From contig JAQBOA010000011.1 in assembly GCA_028288305.1 (NCBI GenBank), positions 1-54,988 of the forward strand: DNA of 54,988 bases, given 5' to 3'. A model generated the notes under the pieces. It was not told the DNA's origin and did not search any database. It saw only the letters and a program-made list of their open reading frames with translations. This document shows, piece by piece, positions 17,339 to 26,252 of the stretch (positions are counted from its first letter, which is position 1; the number at the start of each line of letters is the position of its first letter). The DNA comes from Mucilaginibacter sp. (GTDB taxonomy: Bacteria; Bacteroidota; Bacteroidia; Sphingobacteriales; Sphingobacteriaceae). A program made the translations under genes and the position numbers.

Positions 17339-18165
17339 AAAACATTATCAATCAACCTCGTTTTACCCACCTTTGCTGCTACAAGGGCGACAATGTTTTT
17401 GCTGTTTTGGTTAGCAGCGTGTAACGTATCTCCATCGGCAATTTCAAAATATTCCAGTCCAACACCAGGTTCATTGCTGATCATCAATTCGGCTTCTTTT
17501 TTTAGTTGGGAAATGTTATTGATGTTAAAATTGCTTGTAACCCAATTCAACGTTTTTGATAAGATAAGTGCGTGCTTCCGGTCTTCAGATGTTAAATGAA
17601 TATTTCTCGAACTCATAGCCAAGCCATCGGGTTCACGTTTTATGGGACACATCACCAATTGAACCGGAATTTTGAGCAGATCAACCATTTTTTTGATGAT
17701 CAAAAATTGCTGGTAATCTTTCTGGCCAAAATAAGCAGTATCAGGTTTAACAATATTAAATAATTTATATACTACCTGGGTAACGCCCTGGTAGTGTCCT
17801 GGCCGGAACTTTCCTTCCAGCAAATGCTCCAGTTCGCCAATATTCAAATGCCATTGTTCATTATCATCATATATTTCTTCCACTTCGGGTTTAAACAGCA
17901 CGTTACAACCAGCCTGTTCCAACAACTTAATATCGTGTTCTATAGTGCGGGGATATTTTTCAAGATCCTTTGGATCATTAAACTGCGTCGGATTAACAAA
18001 AATACTGCATACAATTTCATCATTATATTGTTGCGCCTGCGCTATTAGTGAAAGGTGTCCCTGGTGAAGAGCACCCAAAGTTGGCACAAGGCCAATAGTT
18101 CTATGCGAATCCTGTATTTGCAGTAAATGTTGCTGAAGGTTGTTCTTGGTGGTAAATATTTTCAA
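17320..18165 (-). CDS. panC: Pantothenate synthetase
   Basis: PanC joins pantoate and beta-alanine with ATP to make pantothenate for coenzyme A. The motifs are VPTLGALHQGHLSLI (HxGH ATP site), SIFVNPTQFN, FGQKDYQQF, and MSSRNIHLT for the KMSKS-like loop. The frame is open to TTG 18219, but homologues begin just before KIFTT, so TTG 18165 (281 residues) is chosen. The C-terminal HGR and the stop lie in repeat locus C. It is divergent from the glycogen-synthase-like gene. Confidence 0.93.
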   Translation of the reverse strand: MKIFTTKNNLQQHLLQIQDSHRTIGLVPTLGALHQGHLSLIAQAQQYNDEIVCSIFVNPTQFNDPKDLEKYPRTIEHDIKLLEQAGCNVLFKPEVEEIYDDNEQWHLNIGELEHLLEGKFRPGHYQGVTQVVYKLFNIVKPDTAYFGQKDYQQFLIIKKMVDLLKIPVQLVMCPIKREPDGLAMSSRNIHLTSEDRKHALILSKTLNWVTSNFNINNISQLKKEAELMISNEPGVGLEYFEIADGDTLHAANQNSKNIVALVAAKVGKTRLIDNVLLVHGR

Positions 18166-18238
18166 ATCGTTAAAATTATTGAATCCGGCAAAGTTGTACA
18201 ATTCATTAAAAATTACCAAAAGATACTTGCAATATTGG

Positions 18239-18269
18239 TTGTCTATTTATATAATAATGCTTATATTTG
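18239..18269 (+). promoter_or_regulatory. Bacteroidetes-type promoter for the GT5-like gene
   Basis: TTG (18239-18241), 20 nt, TATATTTG (18262-18269): full consensus match. It predicts a start near 18276 and a leader of about 40 nt before ATG 18318. Confidence 0.65.
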
Positions 18270-18317
18270 CAAACTCAATTTTTTACTTCTTATAAATAAA
18301 TTAATACTGATATAGTG

Positions 18318-19142
18318 ATGGGTAAATCTAAGCTTTTGTTTATAACTCACGAAATGTCTCCTTTCCTTGAACTCTCAAAAATTTCTGAAATTACGCGACA
18401 GCTTCCGCAGGCTATGCAGGAAAAAGGTTACGAAATACGTATCCTTATGCCACGTTTTGGGAATATTAATGAGCGCAGGAACCGTTTGCATGAAGTGATC
18501 CGTTTATCGGGAATGAATATTATCATTAACGATAACGACAATCCGTTGATCATAAAAGTTGCGTCAATTCCTGCAGCGCGGATGCAGGTTTATTTTTTAG
18601 ATAACGAAGAATATTTTCAGCGAAAATATGTATTCGGTGATAAAGAAGGTAAGTTTTATGCCGATAATGACGAGCGCATGATCTTTTTCTGTAAAGGCGC
18701 TTTAGAAACTGTTAAAAAATTAGGGTGGGCTCCTGATGTAATTCATTGCCATGGGTGGATGAGTGCGCTGGTACCGGTTTATTTGAAAACCACTTACAAA
18801 GATGATCCAACCTTCAAAAATTCAAAAATAGTTTATTCTATTTATGAAAATGATTTTAAAGAAAAACTGAATGCTGATTTTACCCAAAAAGCGATAATGG
18901 GTAATATGACCGAAAAACACATCGCTGTTTATGAACCGGGAACAAATTCAGCTTTGTATGCCGGTGCAATTCAGTACAGCGATGGAATAGTTTTGGGCAG
19001 CGAAAATATTGATGAAGAAGTGTTAAATAATGTTAAAAACAGCAATAAATCGGTTTTAGAATTTAATTCCACTGCTGATTTCGAAAATTATTACAATTTT
19101 TACGACGAAATTGCCAATGAAGAATTGGCACATGTTGTATAA
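18318..19142 (+). CDS. Glycogen/starch synthase N-terminal (GT5) domain protein, short form
   Basis: A 274-residue protein matching only the N-terminal half of GlgA-type glycogen synthases (about 470 residues); the C-terminal nucleotide-sugar domain is absent. Recognisable parts are the opening KLLFITHEMSPF, LPQAMQEKGYEIRILMPRFG, and VIHCHGWMSALVPVYLK. The family's ADP-glucose contact KxGGL, expected after the opening strand, is replaced by LELSKISE. It is therefore unlikely to make glycogen alone and may be regulatory or bind sugar. ATG 18318 is preferred over GTG 18315. Its place between panC and the DUF4270 and glmS genes matches, from memory, related genomes, so this short form is probably a stable family and not a recent truncation. 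Confidence 0.8.
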   Translation: MGKSKLLFITHEMSPFLELSKISEITRQLPQAMQEKGYEIRILMPRFGNINERRNRLHEVIRLSGMNIIINDNDNPLIIKVASIPAARMQVYFLDNEEYFQRKYVFGDKEGKFYADNDERMIFFCKGALETVKKLGWAPDVIHCHGWMSALVPVYLKTTYKDDPTFKNSKIVYSIYENDFKEKLNADFTQKAIMGNMTEKHIAVYEPGTNSALYAGAIQYSDGIVLGSENIDEEVLNNVKNSNKSVLEFNSTADFENYYNFYDEIANEELAHVV

Positions 19143-19157
19143 GCTTTGAGATCATAT

Positions 19158-20573
19158 ATGAAATTTTTCCGTTTAGACTTATTGACCTTGTTAATAAGTC
19201 TTTTTATTTTGAATAGTTGTAAAAACCAGAACAGTCTTAGTCTGGGTGCTGCTGGAGCATCCGGCACAATAGGGGCAGCCCTGGTGGACACCTCAACAAT
19301 TATTATAAACACAGTGCCCGAAGATTCTGTAGCAACTTCAGGGCAACTGGCTAAAAACCCTTTGGCATATTTTACTGACCCGATTTTTGGCGTGTCGGTA
19401 TCAAATCTGGCTACAGGTTTAAATTTACCCTTTTCTGCTGCTTACACTCCTCCAATCGGAACGATAACTATCGATTCAGCCCGTCTCGTATTAAGATTTG
19501 CTGATGGTTTTTATGGTGACTCTATTGAATCTCGTTATACTGTTAATGTTTACCAGTTAAAAACGAAGTTTAGAACAGATACAACTTATTATAATACAAA
19601 AAACTGGGGCGATTATAGTTCATCACCATTGCTTGGCTCGCTTACATTTAACTCAAGAACTCACGATTCGATAAAAATTTTTAATATTATAACCGGAGCG
19701 CCTGATACACTTATTAAAGTCCCACCTCAAATTAGGATACCTATCAATCCTCAGTTTATAAATACTAATCTTTTTAATGCAAGCACAACTACACTTTCTT
19801 CCAACTCTGTTTTTACTAATAATGTAAGGGGACTGTATATTACGCTTGATCAAACTAAAACAACCGGGGCAGGGGGCATTTTTATGATTAGCCCATCCGA
19901 TTCTTTAGCAGTTTATTACAGAACTGTTAATGGAGCTACTATTGATACTGGGGTTGTTTTACTTCCCTTATCTACTTTAGCTTCGCAGATAAAACATACC
20001 TATACTACAACTATTCAAACAGAACTTAGCAACACCACATCTTCAAGGGGAACTATTTATTTACAGGGGCTTGCAGGCCTAAGAGCAAAGATCAGCTTTC
20101 CAAACCTGTTATTAAACCTAAGGAATAACCTGTTAAAAAAGGACAGTGATATTGTTTTAAACAGGGCCGAACTGGTGGTAACTCCAGTACCTGGTTCAGG
20201 TATTCCCTATTCGCCATTACCCCAAATAACGATGTACCGGCTGGATATAGCCAAACAGCGTATTGAATTAGAAGATGCTGCGACCACATCCGACCCGCGT
20301 TCAGGCGGCGCAAGTGTATTTGGCGGCTTCTATAGTCCGACTAAGCAAAACTATCATTTTATAATTACTGCTTATTTGCAGGATCTTTTGCTCAAAAAAA
20401 CAGTAGATTACGGTACATATATCGGGGCAGTTGATTTAAGCGGTGCCACTTCTGTACCTATTGCTCCCACCGCACAAGTTGGAGCAAGGACAGTAGCCGG
20501 AGGCGGGGCGAATAAAAGCTCGCCATACAGTATAAAATTAAACATTATTTATACTAAAATAGCTAATAAGTAA
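19158..20573 (+). CDS. DUF4270 domain lipoprotein
   Basis: A 471-residue predicted lipoprotein, with the signal and lipobox ending FILNSCKNQ. The frame extends to TTG 19146 but ATG 19158 (MKFFRLDLL) fits the signal peptide. The body is beta-rich with DUF4270 features: an early strand containing TGQLAKNPLAYFTDPIFGVS, a region describing properties (IDSARLVLRF), and a C-terminal PYSIKLNIIYTKI. Function is unknown. It starts 15 nt after the GT5-like gene and is probably co-transcribed; glmS follows after repeat locus D. Confidence 0.8.
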   Translation: MKFFRLDLLTLLISLFILNSCKNQNSLSLGAAGASGTIGAALVDTSTIIINTVPEDSVATSGQLAKNPLAYFTDPIFGVSVSNLATGLNLPFSAAYTPPIGTITIDSARLVLRFADGFYGDSIESRYTVNVYQLKTKFRTDTTYYNTKNWGDYSSSPLLGSLTFNSRTHDSIKIFNIITGAPDTLIKVPPQIRIPINPQFINTNLFNASTTTLSSNSVFTNNVRGLYITLDQTKTTGAGGIFMISPSDSLAVYYRTVNGATIDTGVVLLPLSTLASQIKHTYTTTIQTELSNTTSSRGTIYLQGLAGLRAKISFPNLLLNLRNNLLKKDSDIVLNRAELVVTPVPGSGIPYSPLPQITMYRLDIAKQRIELEDAATTSDPRSGGASVFGGFYSPTKQNYHFIITAYLQDLLLKKTVDYGTYIGAVDLSGATSVPIAPTAQVGARTVAGGGANKSSPYSIKLNIIYTKIANK

Positions 20574-20575
20574 AA

Positions 20576-20658
20576 GAGTTGAGGTTAGAGATTGGAGGTA
20601 AGTTAAGGCACTAACATCCAATCTCTTATCTCTAACCTCTTATCTCTAACTTCCAACC
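20576..20658. repeat. Heptamer-periodic inverted repeat, locus D (DUF4270 / glmS)
   Basis: Left arm (20576-20602): GAGTTGA, GGTTAGA, GATTGGA, GGTAAGT. Right arm (20615-20658) on the other strand: GGTTGGA, AGTTAGA, GATAAGA, GGTTAGA, GATAAGA, GATTGGA. The right arm has more units than the left. Confidence 0.85.
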
Positions 20659-20695
20659 AATTAGTTTTTGCTAAATACAGGCTTAAACCTTCCTA

Positions 20696-20721
20696 TTGAT
20701 TCCAATATCTTATTACTTTTG
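20696..20721 (+). promoter_or_regulatory. Candidate glmS promoter
   Basis: The -7 element TACTTTTG (20714-20721) matches TAnnTTTG. The nearest TTG (20696-20698) leaves only a 15-nt spacer, shorter than usual, so the -33 assignment is uncertain. The start would lie about 20 nt before glmS ATG 20746. No room is left for a glmS ribozyme. Confidence 0.4.
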
Positions 20722-20745
20722 TTTAATTACATTTAATATTATTTT

Positions 20746-22581
20746 ATGTGCGGAATTGTTGGTTATATAGGTTATCGGGATGCTTATCCAATTATAATTA
20801 AAGGACTGCACCGGTTGGAATATCGCGGATATGACAGTGCGGGCATTGCTTTATTTGATAAAGAACTGAAGGTTTATAAAAAAGCCGGAAAAGTTAGCGA
20901 CCTGGAAGGTTTTGTTAAAAATCTTGAATTAGGCGGAACTATTGGCATGGGCCATACCCGCTGGGCAACCCATGGCGCCCCAAGTGACCGCAATTCACAC
21001 CCCCATTCGTCAGGCAACCGTAAGCTTACTATAATTCATAATGGCATAATTGAAAATTATGGAATTATTAAGGAGGCCCTTTTAAATAAAGGACATATAT
21101 TTAAAAGTGATACCGATACAGAGGTTTTAATTCACCTGGTGGAAGACATACAGGGCGAAACTGGTTTAGACCTCCGTGAAGCGGTTAGAGTGGCTTTAAA
21201 TAAAGTTATAGGAGCTTATGCTATTGTAATTATGAGCGCCGATGAGCCCGATCTGTTAATTGCCGCACGGAAGGGAAGCCCAATGGTTATCGGCGTTGGA
21301 AAAGGAGAATATTTTATTGCCTCAGATGCTACACCTATTGTTGAATATACAAAAAATGTAATCTATTTAAACGATAATGAAATAGCCTTTATAAGCCGCG
21401 AAGACCTCCTGATAAAAAATATTGATAATACCGTACAAACCCCATATATACATGAACTTGACCTAAAGCTGGAAATGCTGGAAAAAGGTGGCTATGATCA
21501 CTTTATGCTTAAAGAAATATATGAGCAACCCAGGTCAATACGTGATTGTATGCGCGGCCGTATATATCCCCAGCAAGGTAAAGTTCAGTTAGGAGGCATT
21601 AAAGAATATACGGAGAAACTTAAAAACATTGACCGTATTATAATAGTTGCATGTGGTACCTCATGGCATGCAGGTTTGGTTGGCGAATACCTGATAGAAG
21701 AGTATGCACGAGTACCGGTTGAAGTTGAATATGCTTCGGAATTCAGATACCGCAATCCCATAATTACCGAAAAAGATCTTGTAATTGCCATTTCCCAATC
21801 CGGCGAAACTGCCGATACCATGGCTGCTATTGAGCTGGCAAAAGAAAAAGGAGCAACTATTTTTGGTATCTGTAATGTCGTGGGTGCTTCTATTCCTCGT
21901 ACTACCCATGCTGGGGTTTATACCCATGCTGGGCCCGAAATTGGTGTAGCTTCAACAAAAGCATTTACTGCCCAGGTTACTGTTTTAACTTTAATAGCCT
22001 TTTATATAGCGCAGCAAAGAGGTACCATTACACAAAGCAAATTAATTGAGTATCTGACTGAGCTAAATGAAATACCCGAGTTAGTTGAAAAGGCTTTAAA
22101 ATCGAATAATCACATTAAAGAAATTGCTGAGAAATTTAAAAACTCTTCCAATTGTCTATTTTTGGGCAGAGGCAGTTCCTTTCCGGTAGCACTTGAAGGA
22201 GCACTGAAACTTAAAGAAATTTCTTATATCCATGCCGAGGGTTATCCTGCTGCAGAAATGAAACATGGCCCTATAGCCTTAATTGATGATGAAATGCCGG
22301 TCGTATTTATTGCCACCAAAGATTCATCATACGAAAAGGTGATCAGTAACATCCAGGAAGTAAAAGCAAGAAAAGGCCACGTGATTGCTATAGTTACCGA
22401 AGGTGATACAGAAGTAAAAGGCATGGCCGATTACGTGATCGAAATCCCGCAAACTGACCAGGCATTTGTTCCACTATTAGCAACTATACCCCTTCAATTA
22501 TTAGCTTATCACATAGCAGTAATGCGCGGATGTAATGTTGACCAGCCACGTAATTTAGCAAAGTCAGTTACGGTAGAGTAG
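20746..22581 (+). CDS. glmS: Glutamine-fructose-6-phosphate aminotransferase (isomerising)
   Basis: GlmS makes glucosamine 6-phosphate from fructose 6-phosphate and glutamine, the entry step to UDP-GlcNAc for peptidoglycan and lipid A. The 611-residue protein starts with the nucleophile Cys2 (MCGIVGYIGYRDA). Its glutaminase domain has GHTRWATHG and HNGIIENY. Two SIS sugar domains contain ACGTSWHAG, AISQSGETADT, GRGSSFPVALEGALKLKEISYIHAEGY and the terminal PRNLAKSVTVE. With nagB at the right edge, the window holds both directions of the glucosamine-6-phosphate branch. The gene ends in a strong repeat-type terminator. Confidence 0.97.
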   Translation: MCGIVGYIGYRDAYPIIIKGLHRLEYRGYDSAGIALFDKELKVYKKAGKVSDLEGFVKNLELGGTIGMGHTRWATHGAPSDRNSHPHSSGNRKLTIIHNGIIENYGIIKEALLNKGHIFKSDTDTEVLIHLVEDIQGETGLDLREAVRVALNKVIGAYAIVIMSADEPDLLIAARKGSPMVIGVGKGEYFIASDATPIVEYTKNVIYLNDNEIAFISREDLLIKNIDNTVQTPYIHELDLKLEMLEKGGYDHFMLKEIYEQPRSIRDCMRGRIYPQQGKVQLGGIKEYTEKLKNIDRIIIVACGTSWHAGLVGEYLIEEYARVPVEVEYASEFRYRNPIITEKDLVIAISQSGETADTMAAIELAKEKGATIFGICNVVGASIPRTTHAGVYTHAGPEIGVASTKAFTAQVTVLTLIAFYIAQQRGTITQSKLIEYLTELNEIPELVEKALKSNNHIKEIAEKFKNSSNCLFLGRGSSFPVALEGALKLKEISYIHAEGYPAAEMKHGPIALIDDEMPVVFIATKDSSYEKVISNIQEVKARKGHVIAIVTEGDTEVKGMADYVIEIPQTDQAFVPLLATIPLQLLAYHIAVMRGCNVDQPRNLAKSVTVE

Positions 22582-22667
22582 AAGTCCGCAGTAGTCATTC
22601 TTCAGTTGTCAGTTTGCAATTTTGAATAATAAAACTGCCAACTTTAAACTGCAAACTGATTTTTTTT
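22582..22667 (+). terminator. Heptamer-periodic inverted repeat with T run, locus E (glmS terminator)
   Basis: The left arm (to about 22624) contains CAGTAGT, CATTCTT, CAGTTGT, CAGTTTG and CAATTTT. The right arm (22631-22658) on the other strand reads CAGTTTG, CAGTTTA, AAGTTGG, CAGTTTT. Eight T follow at 22660-22667, so this copy is also a conventional intrinsic terminator for glmS. Confidence 0.8.
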
Positions 22668-22682
22668 AATCCTTCCCATCCA

Positions 22683-22805
22683 TTATTTACTAGGCGCATG
22701 GCCGAAATACATTAGTTCCCAAACAGCAGATTTCTCCTTAACTGTCTCTATTTTCTTGTCTCTCAAACGCTCTATGACGTTATAAAATCTGCAAACAATA
22801 GCTAA
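22683..22805 (-). pseudogene. Remnant: C-terminal end of a CrtC/AttH-like gene
   Basis: On the minus strand this fragment encodes a tail ending DKKIETVKEKSAVWELMY, then FGHAPSK and a stop. It matches the end of the intact gene at 26253-27422 except for one final residue. Upstream it diverges (RLRDKK for RFEGDKK, and a gap of a few codons) and then loses similarity. DNA identity with 26231-26320 is 81 of 90 positions by hand alignment and includes the downstream tttttttaat. It has no start and must be a leftover of a duplication. Confidence 0.8.
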
Positions 22806-23036
22806 GAGAAGTCGAATCTTGTTTAAATTTTATTATCCGGCCTTTGCGTCCACATACTGAAGTGGTTTAATTATAAATGCAAGCCATTATGGAGTTGTGA
22901 GTTACTTTCATGTACTATCCTGAACTTCATGCGAGCTCTTAAAATCAGACAAATTTGATCGCATAAATTAAAACCGTGCAGGAATAACAACTTAATTTTC
23001 TTTAATTTTATATAGGCATTCAAATTTGCATTTATC
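22806..23036. other. Unassigned DNA between two pseudogene remnants
   Basis: About 230 nt without a convincing gene. Short open stretches exist on the minus strand (22871-23098) but show no family pattern. It lies between the CrtC-like tail and the pyruvate-oxidase-like fragment and is probably decayed sequence. Confidence 0.4.
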
Positions 23037-23310
23037 ATGTTGAAAACAGTGGCAGCAAAGCTAGAAATACTAGAACATGCCTGTGTAAAGCATTTCATGG
23101 CGTGGTGGGTGACTCACTCAACGGAATTACAGATGAATTATGTAAATCCACAAAAATTAAATGGATACATTACCGCCACGAAGAAGCTGCCGCATTTGCC
23201 GCTGAAACGACGCGCAGCCGACGGGAAAACTGTCCGTGTATGCCAGAAGTTGCGGCCCGGAATACGCACCTCATCACACTTACCTTTATTTCTTTCAGTA
23301 CTTTAAAAAA
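23037..23310 (+). pseudogene. Frameshifted N-terminal fragment of a pyruvate oxidase/dehydrogenase (PoxB-like, TPP enzyme)
   Basis: Three reading frames in succession give a PoxB-like N-terminus. Frame 1 from ATG 23037 reads MLKTVAAKLEILEHACVKHF. After a shift near 23093 the next frame reads GVVGDSLNGITDEL and KWIHYRHEEAAAFAAE, containing the GDSLNGI segment and the HEE catalytic Glu of TPP enzymes. After a second shift near 23205 comes QPTGKLSVYARSCGPE, resembling the normal TGKLAVCAGSCGPG. The rest of the roughly 570-residue enzyme is missing. It lies just before malic enzyme, another pyruvate-linked gene. Confidence 0.8.
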
Positions 23311-23408
23311 GCAAAACGATATCGACGAGGTAAAAGGGCACAGCCAATGTGATCAATGGAATTAAATAAATCAAATGATATTAAAGGACTAATTAAATAA
23401 TTACAGTC

Positions 23409-25025
23409 ATGACAAACGCCATAGCATTCGATTTACTTCGGGACCCCAGGAAAAATAAAGGAACTGGCTTTACCCGGGAAGAACGTGACCGTTACAGTCT
23501 TAACGGTTTATTGCCTGATACCATTGAAACCATAGAAATACAGGCTCAACGAGCACATGAGCAAGTGGACCGCCTGGAAAAGCCAATCAACCAATATGTT
23601 TATTTGCTGCAGCTTTTGGACAATAATGAAAAGCTTTTCTTCAAATTACTGATGAACGATCCGGCAAAGTTTATGCCCCTGGTATATACGCCGACCGTTG
23701 GAGAAGCCTGCCAGACATTCGGCCATATCTTCAGAAGACCGAGAGGAATTTATATTTCCATTAGGGATAAAGCCCATATTAAATCTATTCTTCAAAATTG
23801 GTCGGAAAAAGATGTGCGTTTTACAGTTGTAACAGATGGGGAACGTATTTTGGGATTAGGTGACTTGGGTGTATGCGGGATGGGAATACCCATCGGAAAA
23901 CTCTGCCTTTATACTGCCTGCGCCGGAGTGCCCCCGGAATATACTTTGCCTATAACTTTAGATACAGGAACAAACAATGAAGATTTTTTGAATGATCCCT
24001 TTTACCCCGGGTTAAGGCAAAAGAGAATCCAGGGAAAAGAATTTGACGATTTTATCGAAGCTTTTGTAACTGCTATTAATGAAGTATTCCCCCAAATATG
24101 CATACAATGGGAAGACTTTGCCGGAAAAGATGCTATCCGGATTTTAAATACCTACCGCGACAAAGTTTGTACTTATAATGATGATATACAAGGTACAGCA
24201 GCAGTGGCAACAGGAGGCTTACTGGCAGCCAGCAAGTTTTCAAAAAAACCTTTAAATGAACAGCGGTTCCTGTTTTTAGGAGCAGGGGCGGCAGCTGTAG
24301 GTATTGCCAATCTGCTTGTGCTTCATCTTATGCAGGAGGGTAAAACGGAAGAACAGGCTTGCCGGCAATTTTACATGTTTGACATCAATGGCTTGTTGGT
24401 TAATTCAAGAACCGACCTGGCTGATTATCAAAAGAAATATGCGCATGATACTGAAGCCTGTAAAGTTTTTGCGGATGCTGTTTTACAGATCAAACCAACC
24501 GCGATTATCGGTGTGAGCACTATCGGGGGAGCATTTAACCAACAGGTGATAGAAAGTATGGCCGCTATAAATGAAAAACCCATTATCTTTCCTTTTTCTA
24601 ACCCTACTTCTCACTCTGAATGCACCGCTGAACAGGCTTATACCTGGAGTAAAGGAAAAGCTATTTTTGCAAGTGGCAGCCCTTTTGGCCCTGTTGAATA
24701 CGGCGGGAAAAAGTTTATTCCCGGACAAGGTAATAATGTGTACATTTTCCCTGCTATGGGTCTGGCCGTTTTTGCAACGGAAGCAAAACGATTGACAGAT
24801 GAAATGTTTATCACTGCGTCAGCGGCACTAGCTGAACAAGTAACTGATGAAGATTTTGAAAGTGGGCTGATCTATCCCCCTATAAACAAAATCCTGGATG
24901 TATCGCTTCATATAGCTGTTAAGGTCGCCACAAATATTTTTGAACTTGGAATGGCAGGTATTGATAAACCCGCAAATATTGCCTCATTTGTTAAAAGCAA
25001 AATGTATCAGCCGGTTTATTCATAG
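23409..25025 (+). CDS. maeA: NAD(P)-dependent malic enzyme (long, MaeA/SfcA type)
   Basis: Decarboxylates malate to pyruvate and CO2 with NAD(P) reduction. The 538-residue product has the length and motifs of the long malic enzyme class: LVYTPTVGEACQTFGHIFRRPRGIY near the N-terminal third, TDGERILGLGDLG, the metal/substrate region IQWEDFAGKDA, NDDIQGTAAVATGG, the dinucleotide fold FLFLGAGAAAVGIANLL (about residues 289-305), and FPFSNPTSHSECTAEQAY. Cofactor preference cannot be decided by eye. The start is ATG 23409. It is the intact gene between two decayed ones and is read towards the esterase, which is on the other strand. Confidence 0.93.
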   Translation: MTNAIAFDLLRDPRKNKGTGFTREERDRYSLNGLLPDTIETIEIQAQRAHEQVDRLEKPINQYVYLLQLLDNNEKLFFKLLMNDPAKFMPLVYTPTVGEACQTFGHIFRRPRGIYISIRDKAHIKSILQNWSEKDVRFTVVTDGERILGLGDLGVCGMGIPIGKLCLYTACAGVPPEYTLPITLDTGTNNEDFLNDPFYPGLRQKRIQGKEFDDFIEAFVTAINEVFPQICIQWEDFAGKDAIRILNTYRDKVCTYNDDIQGTAAVATGGLLAASKFSKKPLNEQRFLFLGAGAAAVGIANLLVLHLMQEGKTEEQACRQFYMFDINGLLVNSRTDLADYQKKYAHDTEACKVFADAVLQIKPTAIIGVSTIGGAFNQQVIESMAAINEKPIIFPFSNPTSHSECTAEQAYTWSKGKAIFASGSPFGPVEYGGKKFIPGQGNNVYIFPAMGLAVFATEAKRLTDEMFITASAALAEQVTDEDFESGLIYPPINKILDVSLHIAVKVATNIFELGMAGIDKPANIASFVKSKMYQPVYS

Positions 25026-25243
25026 AGAACGATTTGATTCGAACTAATCAGCAGGTCACGAAAAAATAAGAAGAGGAAAAGCTATGGTCAACTTTCCCCT
25101 CGTAGACTCGAAGGAATTGAACCGGCGTTTAGACAATTTGCATTTCGTTTAATTTCTTCAACTGATCAATAAATTGGTTCGAAATCCGCCCAATCTGAGG
25201 AGCAAACGGTCTTAGCGCACGACAGGTAGCCCACTGGGAAGTG
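25026..25243. other. Convergent gap with a possible gene remnant
   Basis: 218 nt between the malic enzyme and esterase stops. A weak hairpin (GAGGAAAAG near 25073 with CTTTCCCCTC near 25095) could terminate malic enzyme. On the minus strand a frame of about 40 codons (25250 to about 25130) ends in QLKKLNEMQIV and has normal-looking codons but no start or known family; it may be another gene tail. Confidence 0.4.
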
Positions 25244-26224
25244 TCAGCGGGAATATTTTAAATGAAAAAATTCTACTGCCTGCTCAATTGAGTTAAAATC
25301 ATGCTCCGTTCTCCCCAAAAGCCGTGGAAACGTAAATACAGGTTGGGGTATTTCATGTCCGCCCCCATTAACTGTAAATAGCTCCACATAGGTATCGCCA
25401 GATTTGTCCCAGCGTTTAGCCTCAACCGACCGGGATATACCTGACGATCCATTCTGTACCTTAGTTTCGTCCGGTACCCCTGTTATTCCATTACGTTTGG
25501 CAAAGGTTTCAGCGGTTTCATTAACAGATATAAAATCGCCAATTTTTTCGAGGCCTAAAAGGTTACCCTCACCGCCGTGATAAGGCACGATCGGATCTTT
25601 GGTTCCTTCTACAAACATAATCCGTGATGTAGCGCCTTCCTTCGGACCGCCATAAGTGGCCGGGGTTGGGAGAGTGGCACTAACAACGCAAACGGCGCTA
25701 AAAAAATTAGGTTTTTCTATCGCCAGCCGCATACACATTTGACCGCCATTCGAAAATCCAAAAACAAATATTTTCTTAAGGTCAACTTGATGCGATTTTA
25801 CAAAGGAGTTGGCAAGTTTTTGAAGGAACCCCACATCATCGATATTTTCCTTTCTGGCTGCGGTCGGAGAATTTTTTCGAAAATCATTCCAGTTTCCTTT
25901 ATAACCGTTTGGATATAATACAATGAAGCCATACTTATCGGCCAACTTGTCCAGTTGATATCCTGTCCAACTCCGCATTGTCTCCATGTCCATATCTGTA
26001 CCATGCAAGGCAATAATCAGGGCGGGCCGCTCTGGGAGGTTCTTAGGGATATAGGCAAGATAGGTACGCTCAATTGTATCGCTTCTTATTTCCCCATGTA
26101 TAATACTGCTGCTCAATGGGGGCTCCTTGGGAGCAGGAGCATAGACAAAATATAGATAACTGATACCCAAAACCACAATAATAGCACTGAATATAATTGC
26201 GGTGATCTTTATTTTTCGTTTCAT
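25244..26224 (-). CDS. PHB-depolymerase/LpqC-like alpha/beta-hydrolase esterase
   Basis: A 326-residue exported hydrolase. An N-terminal hydrophobic segment (about 6-28) serves as signal or anchor. The alpha/beta-hydrolase core shows LIIALHGTDMDMETM (oxyanion region, about 66-80) and VFGFSNGGQMCMRLA with the nucleophile Ser in GFSNGG (about residue 155). A predicted acid Asp lies near EGTKDPIVPYHGG, and the final His is in NGGGHEIPQP. The pattern is that of the LpqC/poly(3-hydroxybutyrate) depolymerase family, which also includes feruloyl and acetylxylan esterases, so the substrate is open. It lies 28 nt behind the CrtC/AttH-like gene and is probably in one operon with it. Confidence 0.82.
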   Translation of the reverse strand: MKRKIKITAIIFSAIIVVLGISYLYFVYAPAPKEPPLSSSIIHGEIRSDTIERTYLAYIPKNLPERPALIIALHGTDMDMETMRSWTGYQLDKLADKYGFIVLYPNGYKGNWNDFRKNSPTAARKENIDDVGFLQKLANSFVKSHQVDLKKIFVFGFSNGGQMCMRLAIEKPNFFSAVCVVSATLPTPATYGGPKEGATSRIMFVEGTKDPIVPYHGGEGNLLGLEKIGDFISVNETAETFAKRNGITGVPDETKVQNGSSGISRSVEAKRWDKSGDTYVELFTVNGGGHEIPQPVFTFPRLLGRTEHDFNSIEQAVEFFHLKYSR

Positions 26225-26252
26225 TTTGCGTTTTTTTAATTTTTCCTATCCA

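Noticed and set aside
20659..20745. glmS ribozyme or riboswitch
   Set aside because: Only about 90 nt separate repeat D from glmS, with a promoter -7 element about 25 nt before the start codon; the ribozyme core is not present.
22871..23098. 75-codon minus-strand frame upstream of malic enzyme
   Set aside because: Overlaps the pyruvate-oxidase-like remnant and shows no family pattern.
25085..25135. tRNA-like T-arm (minus strand GGTTCAATTCC)
   Set aside because: No matching acceptor, D or anticodon arms can be folded around it.
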